A stretch of DNA of 64,000 nucleotides, from assembly GCA_019633425.1 (NCBI GenBank), contig WSUB01000162.1, positions 1-64,000 of the forward strand. Direction: 5' to 3'. Shown piece by piece: positions 58,296 to 64,000 of this stretch (within the stretch, counting starts at the first letter, position 1; each line of letters starts with the position of its first letter). The position numbers were made by a program, and so were the translations under genes. Origin of the DNA: Tulasnella sp. 424. Lineage: Eukaryota > Basidiomycota > Agaricomycetes > Cantharellales > Tulasnellaceae. The notes under the pieces are model-generated. The model was not told the origin of the DNA and did no database searches. It saw only the letters and a list, made by a program, of their open reading frames with translations.

Positions 58296-61200
58296 ATGGA
58301 CCCAACACAACCACCACCGCCGCAGTACTCCACAGTCCACCCCAAGACACCTGTTACGGCAAAGGCCACCCCCGATATCCAGTCAAAATTACAAGTAGAC
58401 TCTCAATCACTACACAACCACAAAATGCACGACGTAGACGCTCAACCGTCCATGGAGGCACCTTCTAGTCGACCTCAATCATTGGCGTCTTTGCCCAGCC
58501 AACGCCCTCGCCGACCATCCTCGGCTTCTCATCCTCCCGGTCCGCCGCCTTCCGGTGCCTCCACATCAACCTCGGCAACCATGGTACATCCCATCGCGTC
58601 CAGCTCAATCCTCGATCCTCATCTCGACGATGCTGGTCCATCCAATATCCAACTCCCAGCCCGACCTCTCCCAGTTCACTCCGCCCAATCCATCCGCTCC
58701 CCGACAGACGACGATGCTTCGTCAGACTGGGGATACTCAACGGACATCACGCGATCAGCTGCTCGTTCTCCCTCAATACGCACACAATCACGTTCAGACG
58801 CGAATTCACTTCGATCGCGTCGGTCCACACGCAAATCTCAATCATACCATCAATACGACAACGACGACTACGTTCACGACCACCTCAACGACCCCAATTA
58901 CACCTACCGCAAGAGCGTCGACGACCTCAAGCAAGATACCTCTCATGTTCGCTGGGATGGTGTTGAAGAAAAGCCTTACCCGCCAGAGGCCCAGTATCCA
59001 GACGCCGAGTATTACGAAGGCGACCAGTACGAGTAAGCAGACTAAATCGCGTCATCCCACTCACATGACCGGCTGACTATTCTAATACACATTAGCGACT
59101 ACTGGGAAGACGATTCGCCCTATCCCGAAGTCAGGGCCGCTGTGGCCAACACCGACGACCCTACCATGCCTACCAACACCTTCCGAATGTGGTTCCTCGG
59201 CATTATCTTCACCATTTTCATCGCTGCTATGAACCAATTCTTCTACCTACGATGTGAGTATCTGGTATTTCAAGCGCTTCGCATATTCATCTAATTTGGC
59301 GCTTCGACGTTTGAGATCCTTCCGTTCAGATTGCCGCCCTCGTCGCCCAGCTTATCGCCCTCCCTGCAGGGAAACTCCTAGAACGGATACTCCCGACGCG
59401 CCAATGGACCACTTTTGGCTATACATGGTCTTTTAATCCCGGGCCCTGGAATATCAAGGAGCACACCTTGGTCACCGTCATGGCGAACGTCGTTTCTGGG
59501 GGAGCCTATGCCACAGACATCGTTGTGAGTAAGCAACACAGCTCTCTTATGGCCACCAGAACTGATTTCCCCTTCTAGGCCGCCCAACGGACATTTTACG
59601 ATCAGCATTGGTCCATACCATATCAACTTTCCCTGGTCATTTCCACCCAACTCCTCGGCTTCGCATTTGGTGGGCAAAGCCTTCTCTCCCCCACACCCGG
59701 CTTAGCGACTAATGCGATAACCTCCGCTTCGTGATAGCCGGCATCTGTCGTCGATTCTTGGTCTGGCCTGCAAGCATGATCTGGCCCGAGACTCTCGTCA
59801 ACGCCGCCCTCTTCAATACAATGCACTCCATGTACTTGGATGACGAAATGGACGAATTCTACGCGCAGCAAGAGGAGCAGGAGAAGATCGCAGCCGGAGA
59901 AATCCCACCCCCGCCCTCGGGCTTCTTTGCTCGGATCTTGGCTCGCGTTAACATCTTCAACAAGTCACAACAGTCAGCGGCCGCTATGCGTCGCCGTAAA
60001 GCTAATTCACGATTCCGACTCTTCAATCGGACCTTACTCATCGCGACCGCATGGAGCTTCCTCCCTTCCTATCTTTTCACTGCCCTTTCGCAGTTCACTC
60101 CGCTGTGTTGGATCTTTACGACACCTAAAGGAGTTACGGCACCAGCCCCTACCTTGCCTGATGCCATGCTCAAGAACGGCACCTCGACGTCGTCGGTCGC
60201 TAACGGCATGGCAAAGATGATGGTTCGCCAGATCGTGGATGGCGGTGTTGGTACCTCGGGCACCATTCTGCAAACTACGCCCAAAAAGAATATCATCATC
60301 AACCAGCTGTTTGGGTATTCGACAGGCCTTGGGATGGGCTTTATCACGTTTGATTGGTCTATGATCAGTTACATTGGAAGCCCGCTAGTCACACCATGGT
60401 GGGCAGAGGTGAACGTTTTCGCGACTTTAGTTGTCATATTTTGGATCGTCGCGCCAATCTTATACTGTAGGTCTCCGCGTTTCGCGGTGACACCTTGAGT
60501 ACTGACCATGGGATGCTGGGTAGATTCGAACGCCTTCTATTCTCAGTATTTGCCGATGTCCTCGACTGGCTCATACGACAACCGAGGTCAAGAATACAAT
60601 TCAAGGAGGATTGTGCAAGATGGAATCTTCCAACCTGATCTCTGTATGTCGTGTTGGTTGCTGGTTTCGGTCGATTGGATGAACTAAAGCCTCTTTTCAT
60701 ACACTAGACAAAGCCTACTCCCCGCTCTATATCTCGTATGTGTCGGATGCCTTTGCCATCTTAGCTATTTCTTATCATTCCTGCCGCTCCAGCGTTACAT
60801 TTGCCCTCTCTTACGCCCTCTCTTTCGGCGCTCTAACGGCAACTTTCGTGCACACGTGGTGTAAGTAGGGATTTTCAGACTCCAAAGTCAGTAGGACATT
60901 GAGTCCTTTCTTTAAACAGTGTGGTATCGACATGACATCAAGCGGCAGTTCCGGGCCTCCCTGAAGGACGCATCTCAGGAGGATATCCACGCTCGTCTGA
61001 TGCTTGCCTATCCTGAAGGTTCGCCCCTCCGCTTGCCTACTCAGGACTCTTTGCTTACTTTATTCGCAGTCCCCCAATGGTGGTATGTCGCAATTGGCGT
61101 CGCTGCGTTCCTGCTGGGATGCGTTACGATCCAAGTCTGGGATACCAAGGTTAGATTAGGTTGAAAAGATTGTTCAACCTCATGCTAACCCGGTCCGCTC

Positions 61201-62511
61201 AGCTGCCGTTTTGGGCGTATGTCCTGTCCATCGCCATCGCGGTTGTCTATCTTGTTCCCATTGGAATGATTCAAGCCATAACAAACATGCAGGTCGGACT
61301 AAAGTGAGTCACGTTCCTTCCCGTTTGCGCAGCTGAGATTCTGAGCCTCTATTTCTAGCGTCATCACTGAGCTTATTGTTGGGTATGCATTGCCTGGGAG
61401 ACCAGTTGCGATGATGATCTTCAAAACGTTCGGCTACATCACGATGGCACAAGCTTTGTCGTTTGTCAGCGACTTGAGTACGTTCTTTATTGTCCGTTTG
61501 TTGCTCCACGTGCTGACGACGATTCGTTTCACGAAGAACTGGGACACTACATGAGTACGTCTCCGAGGTTCCAGAAGTGTTGTACCCAGACTCACGCCAT
61601 GCGCCTCCCTCTCCAGAAATCCCCCCACGGATGATGTTTTTGTCGCAGACTGTTGCAGCACTCATCGCTTGCTTTGTTGTGGTCGGCGTCCAAGGTTGGA
61701 TGTTCGAGAACATCCCCGACCTGTGTTCTTCAGACCAAAAAGGTAGCGTCGTGAACGTGCCTTGATCTCGCGCTTGACATTGACTTTGCTCGTCGCTCAC
61801 CTAGACAAATTCACATGTCCCGGTGTCCGAGTATTCTCCACTGCAAGTTTAATCTGGGGTGGAATTGGCCCTGCTAGGGCATTCAACCAGGGTAGCTTGT
61901 ACTATCCAACCTTGTTGTGAGTCGTGTGTCCTGAGTCCCGAAGGAAATGATGCTGAATCTATTTGTGAAGCTTCTTTATCATCGGAGCGGCACTTCCCAT
62001 CCCTTTCTACTTCTTGGCGAAGCGATTCCCGCGTGGTTGGTACAAGTACATCAATATCCCCGTTGCCTTCACCGGAATTGGTAACCTGCCTCCAGCAAGC
62101 GGAATCAAGTGCGTCTTTGCTCCGTCTGCCGTTCCAGCTCGAGCCTGACTTCTTATCAATGACTAGCTACTCATCTTGGACCGCCGTTGGCTTCATCTTC
62201 CAGTATTGGATCCGCCGACACCACTTCCGTTGGTGGTCAAGATACAATTATATCTTCTCCGCTGCGCTCTCTGCTGGAGCCGCCATTGGAACCATTATTG
62301 TGTTCTTTACCTTGGTGTATCCGAAGCGAGGAACCATTGCTTTGAGCTGGTGGGGCAACACTGTCAATGCCAACACCCCCGACACTCTGGGTACACCTTT
62401 ACGAGTGCCTGCACCAGGAGAATTCTTTGGCATCCGAGAAGTACGTCCATCCCTTCCCCCTTTGTCTTCTCTAGAACGGGACGATAACCTTGCGCCTCCT
62501 AGTGGTCTTGA
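58296..62511 (+). CDS. Oligopeptide transporter, OPT family
   Basis: Start chosen at MDPTQPPPPQYS; an upstream in-frame ATG at 58176 is possible. First exon ends 59032; at least ten introns follow. A disordered cytosolic leader of about 250 aa, rich in Ser/Pro and later acidic, precedes the membrane part starting TFRMWFLGIIFTIF. Family motifs are SFNPGPWNIKEHTLVTVMANV (the OPT NPG/KEH signature), GLGMGFITFDWSMI, ELIVGYALPGRPVAMMIFKTFGY (GY...GRP..M) and NQGSLYYPTLF. The last exon, 62503-62511, encodes only Trp-Ser-stop, giving the usual ...REWS ending. Proton-coupled uptake of small peptides or glutathione at the plasma membrane. Internal exons were read only in outline. Confidence 0.9.
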
Positions 62512-63398
62512 CCGTCTTGCCAAAGTCTCGCCTACGATCATTATCTCGCATGAAAACGAAAGCTGCCAAGCTCATCGACCCAGTCTGGCTACTGTATCTT
62601 CCCCTTCTTTTTATTCGCTCACACGTATTATCATCGTATTTGTATTAGATTGTTGTTAAAACGGCTGGCGGCTCATCAACGGCCGATAAGCTAGCTTGTG
62701 ATTGAAATATCCTCCTACTACTCTACCTACCTGCTACGATTCACGACGTAATGACCTCGTCTGTAATTTGAATTAGGATCGTACCATTGATTGGTCTTGT
62801 AGAACGGGTGACCCTCTGTACATATACCAGTGTTGCATTTCGATGATGTGGCGCCCGAGGTCGTTTGTCCGAGGTCACCGAGTACCTGATGGTTAAGACA
62901 GGGGTGTTACAATATTGCATTCTCGCGGCCATTTCGCCGCATTGTGGAACGGTGGCGCGAATATAGCAGCTAGCCAACCGGGTGTTATTTGTAAGGTCCT
63001 AAATTGGCTTTAGGCTGCCACAACATCGCGAGCGGTGGGTTCTGAGATCCTAGTGTGCCACGGGAGGGCTGGCTGGGAGATGGTATTTAATGACGGACCC
63101 GGAGAGAACTCGAGGGACATAAATGTGATGTATTTGAATGTTGATGGTTGAGGCGCGATTGTCCTGGAGAGTCCGTTCCCTCATCGTCGGCTCTGAATAT
63201 CGCTTCTTATTTCAAGCATGCACGTACACGTTATAGAGAAGCAAGAAAGAATGTATAACACCTATTTAGATAGCTTATAACGCAAAGCCTGGTTCACAGT
63301 CTTGAACTTTATTCCTCTGAACCAGATACAGACGATAGCGAATCATACAAACAACTACCAAAGCGAACGTCTAGCGGAGAGGATATGCTATACTAGAG
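62512..63398. other. Convergent intergenic region
   Basis: About 0.9 kb between the transporter 3' end (+) and the TPR gene 3' end (-). A readable frame past the transporter stop (to about 62660) is explained by a skipped last acceptor. No other gene seen. Confidence 0.4.
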
Positions 63399-64000
63399 TT
63401 AGAGTAGATCAACCGAAGCAGATGTATCGGTCGCTGAAAGTGAAAGTGGTTCTGCGGAGATGTCGCCAGGGTGGGTCACACCTGGCGAAGCCGAATGTGG
63501 AAGTGGCGGCTTGGAACAAGATCTCTCAACCTCAAGAACCTCCTCCAGGAGCTGTTTTGAAGTTCTCTTGCCCCAGGAATAATTAATTTCTTCCGATATT
63601 CCAGCCGCATCGTTGACTAAGGTCCTTGCGTCTTGATACCGACCTTGGCATAGGCGGGTCTTACTCAATCTCAAGGAGGAGATTGCCAGGCCGAGGCGGT
63701 CTCCAATGCTCCTGTAGATGACCATCGCTTGAACGTAAGACGCCTCTGCATCGGCGTAATTGAAGCACGCCTGCTGGATTTCCCCGAGCCTTAGCGATGC
63801 GTGCGCTCGCCCCGGGTTATTCCCCATACTCTCGTAGACGGTCATCGCTTGGGTGCAAGACGCCTCCGCTTCAACGTAGTCGGAGTGAATTCTCTGGACG
63901 AGCCCAAGCCCAAGCAATGCATGCGCTCGGGACAAGTGATCTCCAAGGCTCGCGTAGATAGCTATCGCTTGAGTGTAAGACGCCTCTGCATCGACGTAGT
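63399..64000 (-). CDS. TPR-repeat protein, C-terminal part (runs off the window)
   Basis: Open from the window edge to the stop at 63399-63401. It encodes tetratricopeptide repeats with a strict 40-residue period (YVEAEASCTQAMTVYESMG, YADAEASYVQAMVIYRSIG), as in TPR_12-type arrays. The DNA period is exactly 120 bp: the word ATCGCTTG recurs at 63724, 63844 and 63964. The last repeat is degenerate and is followed by a helix (KRTSKQLLEEVLEVE) and a Ser/Pro-rich tail. Such homogeneous repeats often form the sensor end of fungal NLR-like (NACHT or NB-ARC) proteins, but the N-terminal domain is outside the window, so this is only a possibility. Confidence 0.8.
   Translation of the reverse strand, partial: YVDAEASYTQAIAIYASLGDHLSRAHALLGLGLVQRIHSDYVEAEASCTQAMTVYESMGNNPGRAHASLRLGEIQQACFNYADAEASYVQAMVIYRSIGDRLGLAISSLRLSKTRLCQGRYQDARTLVNDAAGISEEINYSWGKRTSKQLLEEVLEVERSCSKPPLPHSASPGVTHPGDISAEPLSLSATDTSASVDLL

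Noticed and set aside
62512..62659. C-terminal extension of the OPT transporter
   Set aside because: Using the acceptor just before 62503 gives the family-typical ending with Trp-Ser and a stop; the longer reading is Lys/Leu-rich and unlike the family.
1..64000. tRNA or rRNA genes
   Set aside because: A visual scan for the B-box GGTTCGAATCC type and for rRNA cores found nothing convincing; a covariance-model search would be needed to exclude them.

Overview
This window is nuclear DNA from a filamentous basidiomycete, most likely an Agaricomycete. Nearly every gene is split by short (about 50-75 bp) GT-AG introns, and the conserved genes are eukaryotic and fungal: SEC9-type SNARE, capping protein alpha, UTP4, kinesin-6, ALG10, TIM10, OPT transporter and GH35. 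A Ceratobasidiaceae/Rhizoctonia-type genome is only a guess, from the mix of lineage-specific families. No tRNA, rRNA or CRISPR was recognised.

Layout. 1-3.2 kb: two near-identical 3' ends of a Ty1/copia retrotransposon, each followed by an LTR; the second is a 5'-truncated pol with one nonsense codon. 3.2-6.85 kb: decayed copies of what looks like a pogo-type DNA transposon. 7.1-7.9 kb: three copies of a roughly 240 bp non-coding repeat. 9.1-12.4 kb: a mucin-like single-pass membrane protein. 12.7-14.2 kb: a GST-like protein with a 13-nt microexon.

14.4-22.1 kb: four paralogous, apparently intact genes (orientation -, +, +, -) for secreted-then-anchored type I membrane proteins. They share an 8-cysteine ectodomain with invariant spacings, a second exon of exactly 77 nt in every copy, one transmembrane helix and a Pro/Tyr/Ser-rich cytosolic tail. 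With the mucin-like gene they look like a clustered set of cell-surface proteins.

23.8-43.5 kb: housekeeping genes, namely an SDR, TIM10, a small zinc-binding protein, a secreted beta-galactosidase, SEC9/SNAP-25, CapZ alpha, UTP4 and kinesin-6 (divergent pair), and an F-box protein. 43.5-47.1 kb: three tandem intact genes of about 180 aa that I read as fragments of a fungal (FunK1-like) kinase fold cut down to the hinge-to-DFG region with lost catalytic residues. Each repeat unit also carries a fossil of the neighbouring F-box gene's first exon. 47.5-64 kb: ALG10, a HAM1-like lipid-binding protein with an acylated N terminus, a disordered/coiled-coil protein, an oligopeptide transporter, and the C-terminal part of a TPR protein running off the window.

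Exon boundaries given below were deduced by hand from splice consensus, frame continuity and comparison between paralogs; where a total length is stated, the exon lengths sum to a multiple of three.
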